Shown here one piece after another: positions 44,601 through 55,900 of a stretch of 64,000 nt of DNA; the stretch's first letter is position 1, and every line of letters starts with the position of its first letter. The notes beneath the pieces are model-generated. The model was not told the origin of the DNA, did not search any database, and saw only the letters and a list, made by a program, of their open reading frames with translations. Both the position numbers and the translations under genes were made by a program. Source of the DNA: Acanthosepion lycidas (lineage: Eukaryota > Mollusca > Cephalopoda > Sepiida > Sepiidae); assembly GCA_963932145.1 (NCBI GenBank), contig OZ010574.1, positions 80,906,398-80,970,397 on the forward strand, given 5' to 3'.

Positions 44601-47600
44601 TAATTTTATGTACATAAAGAGGTCACATGACAAGATTTATACGACTTAATGCATGGAATCATCATTTTATGTTGATAAAGAAAGAAGTGGAATATGAATG
44701 CTGAGGACATATTCTTTTTGAAGCAGTTGTTTACAAGTTAATTTTATGTACATAAAGAGGTCACATGACAAGATTTATAAGACTTAAGGCATGGAATCAT
44801 CATTTTATGCTGATAAAGAAAGAAGTGGAATATGAATGCTGAGGACACATTCTTTTTGAAGCAGTTGTTTACAAGTTAATTTTATGTACATTAAGTGGTC
44901 ACATGACAAGATTTATAAGACTTAAGGCATGGAATCATCATTTTATGCTGATAAAGAAAGAAGTGGAATATGAATGCTGAGGACACATTCTTTTTGATGC
45001 AGTTGTTTACAAGTTAATTTTATGTACATAAAGAGGTCACATGACAAGATTTATAAGACTTAAGGCATGGAATCATCATTTTATGCTGATAAAGAAAGAA
45101 GTGGAATATGAATGCTGAGGACACATTCTTTTTGAAGCAGTTGTTTACAAGTTAATTTTATGTACATAAAGAGGTCACATGACAAGATTTATAAGACTTA
45201 ATGCATGGAATCATCATTTTATGCTGATAAAGAAAGAAGTGGAATATGAATGCTGAGGACACATTCTTTTTGATGCAGTTGTTTACAAGTTAATTTTATG
45301 TACATAAAGAGGTCACATGACAAGATTTATAAGACTTAAGGCATGGAATCATCATTTTATGCTGATAAAGAAAGAAGTGGAATATGAATGCTGAGGACAC
45401 ATTCTTTTTGATGCAGTTGTTTACAAGTTAATTTTATGTACATAAAGAGGTCACATGACAAGATTTATAAGACTTAAGGCATGGAAACATCATTTTATGC
45501 TGATAAAGAAAGAAGTGGAATATGAATGCTGAGGACACATTCTTTTTGAAGCAGTTGTTTACAAGTTAATTTTATGTACATAAAGTGGTCACATGACAAG
45601 ATTTATAAGACTTAAGGCATGGAATCATCATTTTATGCTGATAAAGAAAGAAGTGGAATATGAATGCTGAGGACACATTCTTTTTGAAGCAGTTGTTTAC
45701 AAGTTAATTTTATGTACATAAAGAGGTCACATGACAAGATTTATAAGACTTAATGCATGGAATCATCATTTTATGCTGATAAAGAAAGAAGTGGAATATG
45801 AATGCTGAGGACACATTCTTTTTGATGCAGTTGTTTACAAGTTAATTTTATGTACATAAAGAGGTCACATGACAAGATTTATAAGACTTAATGCATGGAA
45901 TCATCATTTTATGTTGATAAAGAAAGAAGTGGAATATGAATGCTGAGGACATATTCTTTTTGAAGCAGTTGTTTACAAGTTAATTTTATGTACATAAAGA
46001 GGTCACATGACAAGATTTATAAGACTTAAGGCATGGAATCATCATTTTATGCTGATAAAGAAAGAAGTGGAATATGAATGCTGAGGACACATTCTTTTTG
46101 AAGCAGTTGTTTACAAGTTAATTTTATGTACATAAAGAGGTCACATGACAAGATTTATAAGACTTAAGGCATGGAATCATCATTTTATGCTGATGAAGAA
46201 AGAAGTGGAATATGAATGCTGAGGACACATTCTTTTTGAAGCAGTTGTTTACAAGTTAATTTTATGTACATAAAGTGGTCACATGACAAGATTTATAAGA
46301 CTTAAGGCATGGAATCATCATTTTATGCTGATAAAGAAAGAAGTGGAATATGAATGCTGAGGACACATTCTTTTTGATGCAGTTGTTTACAAGTTAATTT
46401 TATGTACATAAAGAGGTCACATGACAAGATTTATAAGACTTAAGGCATGGAATCATCATTTTATGCTGATAAAGAAAGAAGTGGAATATGAATGCTGAGG
46501 ACATATTCTTTTTGAAGCAGTTGCGTACAAGTTAATTTTATGTACATAAAGAGGTCACATGACAAGATTTATAAGACTTAAGGCATGGAATCATCATTTT
46601 ATGTTGATAAAGAAAGAAGTGGAATATGAATGCTGAGGACACATTCTTTTTGATGCAGTTGTTTACAAGTTAATTTTATGTACATAAAGAGGTCACATGA
46701 CAAGATTTATAAGACTTAAGGCATGGAATCATCATTTTATGCTGATAAAGAAAGAAGTGGAATATGAATGCTGAGGACACATTCTTTTTGATGCAGTTGT
46801 TTACAAGTTAATTTTATGTACATAAAGAGGTCACATGACAAGATTTATAAGACTTAAGGCATGGAATCATCATTTTATGCTGATAAAGAAAGAAGTGGAA
46901 TATGAATGCTGAGGACATATTCTTTTTGAAGCAGTTGCGTACAAGTTAATTTTATGTACATAAAGAGGTCACATGACAAGATTTATAAGACTTAAGGCAT
47001 GGAATCATCATTTTATGTTGATAAAGAAAGAAGTGGAATATGAATGCTGAGGACACATTCTTTTTGAAGCAGTTGTTTACAAGTTAATTTTATGTACATA
47101 AAGAGGTCACATGACAAGATTTATAAGACTTAAGGCATGGAATCATCATTTTATGCTGATAAAGAAAGAAGTGGAATATGAATGCTGAGGACACATTCTT
47201 TTTGATGCAGTTGTTTACAAGTTAATTTTATGTACATAAAGAGGTCACATGACAAGATTTATCAGACTTAAGACATGGAATCATCATTTTATGCTGATAA
47301 AGAAAGAAGTGGAATATGAATGCTGAGGACACATTCTTTTTGAAGCAGTTGTTTACAAGTTAATTTTATATACATAAAGAGGTCACATGACAAGATTTAT
47401 AAGACTTAAGGCATGGAATCATCATTTTATGCTGATAAAGAAAGAAGTGGAATATGAATGCTGAGGACACATTCTTTTTGAAGCAGTTGTTTACAAGTTA
47501 ATTTTATGTACATTAAGTGGTCACATGACAAGATTTATAAGACTTAAGGCATGGAATCATCATTTTATGCTGATAAAGAAAGAAGTGGAATATGAATGCT

Positions 47601-50600
47601 GAGGACACATTCTTTTTGAAGCAGTTGTTTACAAGTTAATTTTATGTACATAAAGAGGTCACATGACAAGATTTATAAGACTTAAGGCATGGAATCATCA
47701 TTTTATGCTGATAAAGAAAGAAGTGGAATATGAATGCTGAGGACACATTCTTTTTGATGCAGTTGTTTACAAGTTAATTTTATGTACATAAAGAGGTCAC
47801 ATGACAAGATTTATACGACTTAATGCATGGAATCATCATTTTATGTTGATAAAGAAAGAAGTGGAATATGAATGCTGAGGACATATTCTTTTTGAAGCAG
47901 TTGCGTACAAGTTAATTTTATGTACATAAAGAGGTCACATGACAAGATTTATAAGACTTAATGCATGGAATCATCATTTTATGCTGATAAAGAAAGAAGT
48001 GGAATATGAATGCTGAGGACATATTCTTTTTGAAGCAGTTGTTTACAAGTTAATTTTATGTACATAAAGAGGTCACATGACAAGATTTATAAGACTTAAT
48101 GCATGGAATCATCATTTTATGTTGATAAAGAAAGAAGTGGTATATGAATGCTGAGGACATATTCTTTTTGAAGCAGTTGTTTACAAGTTAATTTTATGTA
48201 CATAAAGAGGTCACATGACAAGATTTATAAGACTTAATGCATGGAATCATCATTTTATGTTGATAAAGAAAGAAGTGGAATATGAATGCTGAGGACATAT
48301 TCTTTTTGAAGCAGTTGTTTACAAGTTAATTTTATGTACATAAAGTGGTCACATGACAAGATTTATAAGACTTAATGCATGGAATCATCATTTTATGTTG
48401 ATAAAGAAAGAAGTGGAATATGAATGCTGAGGACATATTCTTTTTGAAGCAGTTGTTTACAAGTTAATTTTATGTACATAAAGATGTCACATGACAAGAT
48501 TTATAAGACTTAAGGCATGGAATCATCATTTTATGCTGATAAAGAAAGAAGTGGAATATGAATGCTGAGGACATATTCTTTTTGAAGCAGTTGTTTACAA
48601 GTTAATTTTATGTACATAAAGAGGTCACATGACAAGATTTATAAGACTTAATGCATGGAATCATCATTTTATGTTGATAAAGAAAGAAGTGGTATATGAA
48701 TGCTGAGGACATATTCTTTTTGAAGCAGTTGTTTACAAGTTAATTTTATGTACATAAAGAGGTCACATGACAAGATTTATAAGACTTAATGCATGGAATC
48801 ATCATTTTATGTTGATAAAGAAAGAAGTGGAATATGAATGCTGAGGACATATTCTTTTTGAAGCAGTTGTTTACAAGTTAATTTTATGTACATAAAGTGG
48901 TCACATGACAAGATTTATAAGACTTAAGGCATGGAATCATCATTTTATGCTGATAAAGAAGGAAGTGGTATATGAATGCTGAGGACACATTCTTTTTGAA
49001 GCAGTTGTTTACAAGTTAATTTTATGTACATAAAGTGGTCACATGACAAGATTTATAAGACTTAATGCATGGAATCATCATTTTATGTTGATAAAGAAAG
49101 AAGTGGTATATGAATGCTGAGGACATATTCTTTTTGAAGCAGTTGTTTACAAGTTAATTTTATGTACATAAAGAGGTCACATGACAAGATTTATAAGACT
49201 TAATGCATGGAATCATCATTTTATGTTGATAAAGAAAGAAGTGGAATATGAATGCTGAGGACATATTCTTTTTGAAGCAGTTGTTTACAAGTTAATTTTA
49301 TGTACATAAAGTGGTCACATGACAAGATTTATAAGACTTAATGCATGGAATCATCATTTTATGTTGATAAAGAAAGAAGTGGAATATGAATGCTGAGGAC
49401 ATATTCTTTTTGAAGCAGTTGTTTACAAGTTAATTTTATGTACATAAAGTGGTCACATGACAAGATTTATAAGACTTAATGCATGGAATCATCATTTTAT
49501 GCTGATAACGAAAGAAGTGGAATATGAATGCTGAGGACACATTCTTTTTGAAGCAGTTGTTTACAAGTTAATTTTATGTACATAAAGAGGTCACATGACA
49601 AGATTTATAAGACTTAAGGCATGGAATCATCATTTTATGCTGATAAAGAAAGAAGTGGAATATGAATGCTGAGGACACATTCTTTTTGATGCAGTTGTTT
49701 ACAAGTTAATTTTATGTACATAAAGTGGTCACATGACAAGATTTATAAGACTTAATGCATGGAATCATCATTTTATGCTGATAAAGAAAGAAGTGGAATA
49801 TGAATGCTGAGGACACATTCTTTTTGATGCAGTTGTTTACAAGTTAATTTTATGTACATAAAGAGGTCACATGACAAGATTTATACGACTTAATGCATGG
49901 AATCATCATTTTATGTTGATAAAGAAAGAAGTGGAATATGAATGCTGAGGACATATTCTTTTTGAAGCAGTTGTTTACAAGTTAATTTTATGTACATTAA
50001 GTGGTCACATGACAAGATTTATAAGACTTAAGGCATGGAATCATCATTTTATGCTGATAAAGAAAGAAGTGGAATATGAATGCTGAGGACATATTCTTTT
50101 TGAAGCAGTTGTTTACAAGTTAATTTTATGTACATTAAGTGGTCACATGACAAGATTTATAAGACTTAAGGCATGGAATCATCATTTTATGTTGATAAAG
50201 AAAGAAGTGGAATATGAATGCTGAGGACACAATCTTTTTGAAGCAGTTGTTTACAAGTTAATTTTATGTACATAAAGAGGTCACATGACAAGATTTATAA
50301 GACTTAAGGCATGGAATCATCATTTTATGTTGATAAAGAAAGAAGTGGAATATGAATGCTGAGGACACATTCTTTTTGAAGCAGTTGTTTACAAGTTAAT
50401 TTTATGTACATTAAGTGGTCACATGACAAGATTTATAAGACTTAAGGCATGGAATCATCATTTTATGTTGATAAAGAAAGAAGTGGAATATGAACGCTGA
50501 GGACACAATCTTTTTGAAGCAGTTGTTTACAAGTTAATTTTATGTACATAAAGAGGTCACATGACAAGATTTATACGACTTAATGCATGGAATCATCATT

Positions 50601-51330
50601 TTATGTTGATAAAGAAAGAAGTGGAATATGAATGCTGAGGACATATTCTTTTTGAAGCAGTTGTTTACAAGTTAATTTTATGTACATTAAGTGGTCACAT
50701 GACAAGATTTATAAGACTTAAGGCATGGAATCATCATTTTATGTTGATAAAGAAAGAAGTGGAATATGAACGCTGAGGACACAATCTTTTTGAAGCAGTT
50801 GTTTACAAGTTAATTTTATGTACATAAAGAGGTCACATGACAAGATTTATAAGACTTAAGGCATGGAATCATCATTTTATGTTGATAAAGAAAGAAGTGG
50901 AATATGAATGCTGAGGACACATTCTTTTTGAAGTAGTTGTTTACAAGTTAATTTTATGTACATAAAGTGGTCACATGACAAGATTTATAAGACTTAAGGC
51001 ATGGAATCATCATTTTATGCTGATAAAGAAAGAAGTGGAATATGAATGCTGAGGATACATTCGTTTTGAAGCAGTTGCGTACAAGTTAATTTTATGTACA
51101 TAAAGTGGTCACATGACAAGATTTATAAGACTTAAGGCATGGAATCATCATTTTATGCTGATAAAGAAAGAAGTGGAATATGAATGCTGAGGACACATTC
51201 TTTTTGAAGCAGTTGTTTACAAGTTAATTTTTTGTACATTAAGTGGTCACATGACAAGATTTATAAGACTTAAGGCATGGAATCATCATTTTATGCTGAT
51301 AAAGAAAGAAGTGGAATATGAATGCTGAGG

Positions 51331-51445
51331 ACAAATTCGTTTTGAAGCTGTTGTTTACAAGTTAATTTTATGTACATAAAGTGGTCACATGACAAGATTT
51401 ATAAGACTGAAGGCATGGAATCATCATTTTATCCTGATAAAGAAA
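51331..51445. repeat. Truncated terminal monomer at the right edge of the array
   Basis: The last unit runs for 115 bp and stops after GATAAAGAAA; the next bases (CTGAATAATC) no longer match. It and its neighbour carry private changes (TTTTTTGTACATTAAG, GACTGAAGG, ATCCTGATAAAG) that are rare inside the array. Higher divergence at the edge is the usual result of unequal exchange homogenising array interiors. Confidence 0.9.
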
Positions 51446-52224
51446 CTGAATAATCATTTTCAGTAATTGTTGATAATAATATTGGAGTAAATTTTGCAAA
51501 GCTCAAAAAATCAGTCTTCCTGATCTCCTATGTAAAACAGTTTCTAAACAAATTTCTACCAAACTCACATGAACAATAAAAAATACTTTCAACTAAATTC
51601 AAAGTTAGTGGTCAGCAACCTAATGGAATGAGATAATTCAAATATCTTAACTTGATTATCACAAAAAAAAAACTCCAGAATTAATAAAAATCCCCCCAAC
51701 AATGGTGGCTCTAGAAAACTAAGAACCATCTAGAAGAGAATAACATCTGAAATCAAAGACCAGATTGTTGTATGTATGCAATGGCTATATCATTTTTTTT
51801 CATTTTTTTTTTTTTGCATGGCAGCAAACCTTAGAGTGTAGAAATACAGGAAAGAATCCAAGCAGAACTTGGAAATATCATGTATTGTAAACTTGGATGT
51901 AAAGATTGTGTAATGAATAATGGCTCAGTGTAGAAAATCAGAGTGCTGGGATCTATTTGCAGTGTCAGGTATATTACATTCACTTATAATGCACAAATAT
52001 CTTTGGAAAAGGTATGAATAAAACTCTTCTTTCCACCATATATGGCTTAATTAATAGGACCTATATCAATAAATAATTATTTTCTCAAAAATATTCTTAC
52101 AATCTAAAAAGATTTTCTAGCTTTAAATAACCTGCAAATGGTTGATAACCCTTAAAAATCAAATCAATCATTTTTACTAGAATCCAAAACATGTAGATAT
52201 GTAATTAATTCAAACTATCTTTAA
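51446..52224. other. AT-rich flank, nothing identified
   Basis: First non-satellite sequence. It holds short poly-A and T runs (for example T-rich at 51791-51815) and no reading frame, RNA gene or recognisable element that I can support. Confidence 0.6.
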
Positions 52225-52390
52225 ATGGATATGTGGGTAACATAATAGTTATTGAAATGGAATCAATACACTGTGTTCAAATTCCAAGTATGTACCATTC
52301 ACTTTGTATTAATGCCCTTGAAAAAGACATAAATCTATCTTTCTCCAGCTATGGGCTAAATAGCATGGAAGACAGGTCCCTCTTGTCTTG
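52225..52390 (+). mobile_element. SINE-like sequence with degenerate tRNA-type promoter
   Basis: A degenerate A box (TGGGTAACATAATAG, from 52233) is followed 42 bp later by a good B box (GTTCAAATTCC at 52275-52285), the spacing expected in tRNA genes and tRNA-derived SINEs. No clover-leaf with paired arms is obvious, so this is not a functional tRNA. Downstream lies a non-tRNA body including CCCTTGAAAAAGACAT. Neither a target-site duplication nor a clear 3' end was found, so the boundaries are approximate. It could also be a chance B-box match. Confidence 0.4.
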
Positions 52391-52816
<426 letters not shown>

Positions 52817-52962
52817 CCCTAATTCTGGTAACAGAAGAAGAAAAATATATAGGCAGATAGCATTTGTAATTTGAATATGTAAAAGTCAGTCTTAGATCCC
52901 AAAAAAAAGGATGTAAAAATCAAAGGTACATCTATTAAAATTTGTTTACTTGAATACAAGAA

Positions 52963-53020
52963 TATATATATATATATATATACAATCCAGTGTGTCTGAA
53001 GATTTTAATTTTTTATTGTT

Positions 53021-53071
<51 letters not shown>
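52963..53071. repeat. Two (AT)n tracts
   Basis: A short tract at 52963-52982 and a longer one at 53022-53071, separated by about 40 bp of unique sequence. Confidence 0.95.
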
Positions 53072-53075
<4 letters not shown>

Positions 53076-53142
53076 TGTTAGCCAACATCCCTTAATCCAC
53101 CAGTGGCTGATATATAGAAGTTCATGAAATGAGTTTTAACAC

Positions 53143-53185
53143 ACGGTCTGAAGATTACTTGAGACATGGAACTGGGTGTCAGTAT
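53143..53185 (+). other. Decayed hammerhead-like motif (copy A)
   Basis: Plus strand. CTGAAGA (53148-53154) is followed by T, a weakly paired segment, GGA where the hammerhead core needs GAA, then AC-TGGGT-GT (a minimal helix III) and C at the H17 position (53180). It aligns with the better copy at 58442-58486: both read ACACA-GG-CTGAAGATT and then CATG(A/G)AAC. The helix I flanks no longer pair. I read it as a worn relative of copies B and C. Confidence 0.45.
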
Positions 53186-53271
53186 GCAGTTGATTTCTAT
53201 GTCTATACTGTCTATATCTTTAAATGCTTCATATTGCACATTCTTACACTATAAATAAAGCATATTTTGAA

Positions 53272-53274
<3 letters not shown>

Positions 53275-53311
<37 letters not shown>
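53275..53311. repeat. (TA)n microsatellite
   Basis: About 18 TA dinucleotides ending in TGTATATG. Confidence 0.95.
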
Positions 53312-53317
<6 letters not shown>

Positions 53318-53369
53318 GAAGAAAAATATACGGAAAAAACAAACAAAAATCCTGATATGCAATTATGCT

Positions 53370-53407
53370 GTTTTAATGTTAATATAATGTTTTAATGTTA
53401 ATATAAT
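53370..53407. repeat. 19-bp tandem duplication
   Basis: GTTTTAATGTTAATATAAT occurs twice back to back (53370-53388 and 53389-53407). The second copy runs into the helix I strand of the hammerhead-like motif that follows. Confidence 0.95.
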
Positions 53408-53451
53408 GTCAACGTTGGGCGTTTCGGTCTAGTAGACCATCTTCAGGACAT
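53406..53451 (-). ncRNA. Hammerhead ribozyme-like motif (copy B, best example)
   Basis: Read on the minus strand from 53451. Helix I strand ATGTC is followed by core CTGAAGA (fits CUGANGA), one extra U, and helix II GGTCT-ACT-AGACC (5 perfect pairs). Then come core GAA, helix III ACG-CCCAA-CGT (3 pairs, starting with the A15.1-U16.1 pair), U at H17, and the returning helix I strand GACAT (5 of 5 pairs with ATGTC). All three helices and both core strands are present in the hammerhead order. The very short helix III is what is known for hammerheads in Penelope-like elements. The extra U between A9 and helix II is non-canonical and may reduce or abolish self-cleavage. No Penelope coding sequence adjoins this copy. 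Confidence 0.68.
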
Positions 53452-53537
53452 ATTCATAAAACATAATTAACATTAGACTATATTAGTTTATACTAGTTTT
53501 CTTCATACTGTTGGATCTATATCCATATATTTGCTTA

Positions 53538-53538
53538 C

Positions 53539-53616
<78 letters not shown>

Positions 53617-53628
53617 TTGTGTGTGTGT
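53538..53628. repeat. (AT)n followed by (GT)n compound microsatellite
   Basis: About 60 bp of AT repeats pass into TGTGTGTG with one TTTG interruption. The AT-then-GT pattern is common in degraded SINE tails, but no SINE body is visible next to it. Confidence 0.93.
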
Positions 53629-53726
53629 ACTCACAGATATCAAAATTCACAGAATAAAATCAACATTAAAAAATTTTCAGTTTACATATGATTAGTCTGA
53701 TAATCATATGTGTGTTATGATATATA

Positions 53727-54577
53727 CATGGCGCGATAGATAAATTGTCATCTAAATTACACACAAATGAAAATAACACTGACATGTCATCTTAACAGAT
53801 ATATTTGCCAAAATTACACAAAAATATCTTGAAATACTAAAGAGTAAATTTGTTCTATAAAATCGCCATTGGCTTCAACTACAGCTTCCAGAAGACTTTA
53901 TAATCTCCTGCAACTCTTCTGGACTCTCTTAAGTTGGTGAATGCTGTTGGTGAATGCTGTCGTAATCCTCCAGTTCATCTTTGGTGTTACAAGGAGTTTT
54001 GTTGGTCCCTCACTCAACTGCACCCCACATATAATAATCAAGGTCATTGCAGTCTAAGGAGTTAGGTAGCCAGATGTAAGGTCTGATGTTGTCACAGAAA
54101 TCATCTGATAGCCATGACTGTATTTTCCTTCTTGTGTGGCATGATGCAGAGTCCTGTTAACAGACATATGTTCTTACAGCAGCTACTTTCTTGAACCAAG
54201 GCTACAATACCTCCTCAAGGCACTTGATGTAGCCCTCTGTGTTGAGTCTGAAACCCTTACCAACAAATTTGGAAGTTCTTTTTTTATCAGAACACTCAGA
54301 GTGAGTTTTCCAAGCTGCTGTACATTTGTTATCACCATTAGACTCGTCCAACTCTTTCCAAATCCTCTGCACTCTGAGCTTTCGATGCAAAAGCCAAGCA
54401 GTACAGCATGCCGTTTCCAAATTTTTAGATGGAGTGAATTGTATCATGATGCTCTTTTTTTCAAAGGGATGCCCAATTGGCCCTATTATAGTGTGCAATC
54501 AAAAAAATCAAAAAGTAATAACGTGCATAAAAAAATTAAAAATATAAAATGGTGACAATTTACCCATCACCACCCTG
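53727..54577 (-). mobile_element. Mariner-like DNA transposon, internally deleted
   Basis: About 850 bp bounded by imperfect terminal inverted repeats. The left end contains TAAATTGTCA (53741-53750) and the right end its exact complement TGACAATTTA (54553-54562). Outward, GCGATAGA at the left compares with GTGATGGG (complement of the right), giving about 15 of 18 matches. A TA precedes the left end; the right-hand TA target copy is not clean, so the outer limits are good to a few bases. Inside is a minus-strand transposase remnant that keeps the C-terminal catalytic half but lacks most of the N-terminal half. An element of this type would move only with help from a full-length relative. The breaks inside show it is old. 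Confidence 0.75.
53814..54498 (-). pseudogene. Mariner-family transposase remnant (DD37D type)
   Basis: Mariner transposases cut and paste DNA with a D-D-D triad. Here the second and third acidic sites are recognisable: QDSASCH (D codon at 54151-54153) and NSLDCNDLDYYMWGAVE. There are 37 residues between the QD aspartate and the LDYY aspartate, which fits the DD37D (maT-like) group. Upstream, GFRLNTEGYIKCLEEVL matches the usual block before QDSA. It is preceded directly by a different segment (SDKKRTSKFVGK), so the DNA-binding part and first aspartate appear deleted at that join; this is inference from memory of the family. The frame from 54498 is interrupted by TAG (54202-54204), TAA before QDSA and TGA after GAVE. 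A 13-bp tandem duplication (53934-53959) then shifts the frame before the C-terminal EANGDFIEQIYSL, which ends at a TAA at 53814-53816. Not functional. Confidence 0.8.
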
Positions 54578-54630
54578 GATAAGGTTTATATTTCACTGTG
54601 GGAGATTATACAGTTTCTGAAAAAAAATTT

Positions 54631-55045
54631 TTCTCTCTGTCCTTTTTTCTTTGAACATCTATTTTTTATTTATTTATTTTTCTTCCTTTACTTTTTCTCT
54701 CTTTCTCTTTCTTTCTCTTCCTCTATTTCTTTCTTTCTCTTTTTTTTTCTCTTATTATCTTTCTGTCATTATCTCTCATTCTTTTGCTTTTTCATTCCTT
54801 CTGTTTTTCTATTTCTTACTTTCTCGTTTCTTCCACTATTTCTTTCTCTGTCTTTCTTTTTCTATTTCTCTATTTCCTTCTTTTTCTCTCTCTGTCTTTC
54901 TTTATTTCTTTTCCTCTTTCTTTTTCTTTCTCTTTCTCTCTTTCTTTTCATTTATTTTGTCTCTCACTTACCTCCTCTTTATTTCTTTTTTCCTCTCTTT
55001 CTCTTACTCTCTCTTTCCGTCTCTATTTTTTCTCTATGTATGACA
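54631..55045. repeat. Long pyrimidine-rich (CTTT/TTC) low-complexity tract
   Basis: About 400 bp of almost pure T and C on the plus strand, irregular TTTCTCTTTC-type sequence with no exact period. The Phe/Ser/Leu-rich reading frames across it are composition artefacts. Homopurine-homopyrimidine DNA of this length can adopt triplex structure. Confidence 0.93.
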
Positions 55046-55085
55046 TTTAAGAGACAGTGTCATGAAAAAAATCAAAAGTTTTTGC

Positions 55086-55135
55086 ATATATATATATATA
55101 TATATATATATGTGATAGAGAAAGAAAGAGAGAGA
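55086..55135. repeat. (AT)n then GA-rich microsatellite
   Basis: About 26 bp of AT repeats, then GTGATAGAGAAAGAAAGAGA, a short purine run that mirrors the pyrimidine tract just upstream. Confidence 0.9.
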
Positions 55136-55483
55136 GATTTATCCTATATTAGTATTATGGGTTTACAAATACATGATGCCACTAAATGCAGAGAATGATA
55201 ATTGCAGCGTCATAGTTTTAAACACAAAAATTATAAAAATTTCTGCTACAGCTAATTAGTTAACATTACAATCAACTACTAAGTTAATTGGTTACTGTAC
55301 TATCTACTAAAAGGCAGCAAATTAGAAGAATACTAATTTACCATTGCAGCTAACAAATGCAAACCTTGACATCTCTGGGTTTACACCACTTTGTCTGCCA
55401 GGGGACCTTTCTTAACACTCTTTAACACCTGTTCTAAAGCAGAATATAAAACAAAAAATTGCAAACTTTCTCTCTCGCTCTTT
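55136..55483. other. Unassigned AT-rich sequence
   Basis: No reading frame, RNA gene or repeat recognised. Confidence 0.5.
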
Positions 55484-55484
55484 C

Positions 55485-55531
<47 letters not shown>
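55484..55531. repeat. (TATC)n tetranucleotide microsatellite, about 12 copies
   Basis: Regular TCTA/TATC repeats preceded by a CTCT-rich lead-in. The complementary motif (GATA) forms another tract at 57969-58019. Confidence 0.96.
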
Positions 55532-55532
<1 letters not shown>

Positions 55533-55829
55533 ACTGGGCTTCACCCACAGGATGCTGCAGTGGAAAGATGCACCTCATTTCTCAACCACTCCCAAGATTT
55601 CTTAATTTTAGTCAAACTTCATTTTAGCCCTAAACAAACTATGTGGTGCATTGCATACAATGCCCAACAATATCTTTGCAACAACCTTCAAATGAATATA
55701 TATCTCTATCCAGCATAAGAAAATATCCCTGCTCAATAAATGAGACACCGTAACTAACTAGTCATCTAATGTTATTACAAGTTTCTCTAAGAAATACAGT
55801 GTCTGTCATTTTCACGCTCACAATATAAT
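55532..55829. other. Unassigned sequence
   Basis: Slightly less AT-rich than its surroundings, with nothing identified. Confidence 0.45.
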
Positions 55830-55900
55830 CAGTGGCGTGCATAGGTCTAGTAGCACCCAGAGTGAGGATTGTAACTGGCACCCCTTACCCAAAACAAAAT
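55830..55900 (+). mobile_element. Possible transposon end (CAGTGGCG...)
   Basis: CAGTGGCGTGCATAGG begins a block that stands out by base composition (AGCACCCAGAGTGAGG, ACTGGCACCCC). Termini beginning CAGTGGCG are common in hAT-type DNA transposons. I found no matching inverted end (CGCCACTG) and no target-site duplication in the window, so this is at most one end of a fragment. Confidence 0.28.

Larger units (their letters stand above)
1..51445. repeat. 138-bp satellite DNA array, 372 full units plus a truncated one
   Basis: Head-to-tail tandem array. Taking ACACATTC (variants ACATATTC, ACACAATC) as the unit start, units begin at 1, 139, 277 and so on, and the last begins at 51331. That offset is 6 bp short of 372 x 138; 2-bp losses in the units near 1811, 2485 and 4292 account for it, so I see no other net indel. 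The consensus is about 31% G+C and contains no CpG. Landmarks within the unit: GAAGCAG at 14-20, the palindrome TTTATGTACATAAA at 37-50, the dyad GTCA-CA-TGAC at 54-63, GGCATGG at 82-88 and AAAGAAAGAAG near 109-119. Since 138 is divisible by 3 every unit repeats the same frame, but all six frames carry stops, so the array is non-coding. It continues beyond the left edge of the window. Whether it is centromeric, subtelomeric or interstitial cannot be told from sequence alone. I do not recognise the monomer. Confidence 0.98.

Noticed and set aside
1-51445. Hammerhead ribozyme in the satellite monomer (CTGAGGA near the unit end, GAA 12 bp later)
   Set aside because: CTGAGGA fits CUGANGA, but the sequence between it and GAA does not self-pair, GAA is followed by GC rather than AC, and no helix I or III can be drawn.
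1-51445. CRISPR array or tandem coding repeat
   Set aside because: Units are contiguous with no unique spacers, and all six frames of the 46-codon-length monomer contain stops.
54651-55050. Phe/Ser/Leu-rich frames resembling membrane proteins
   Set aside because: Caused by the pyrimidine-rich tract, which has no stops in some frames because of composition.
55391-55627. Short plus-strand frame across the TATC repeat
   Set aside because: Half of it is repeat-encoded Tyr-Leu-Ser-Ile; no family motif in the rest.
53426-55852. Shared string GGTCTAGTAG at 53426 and 55843 as evidence of a common element
   Set aside because: Ten matching bases with unrelated flanks; likely coincidence.
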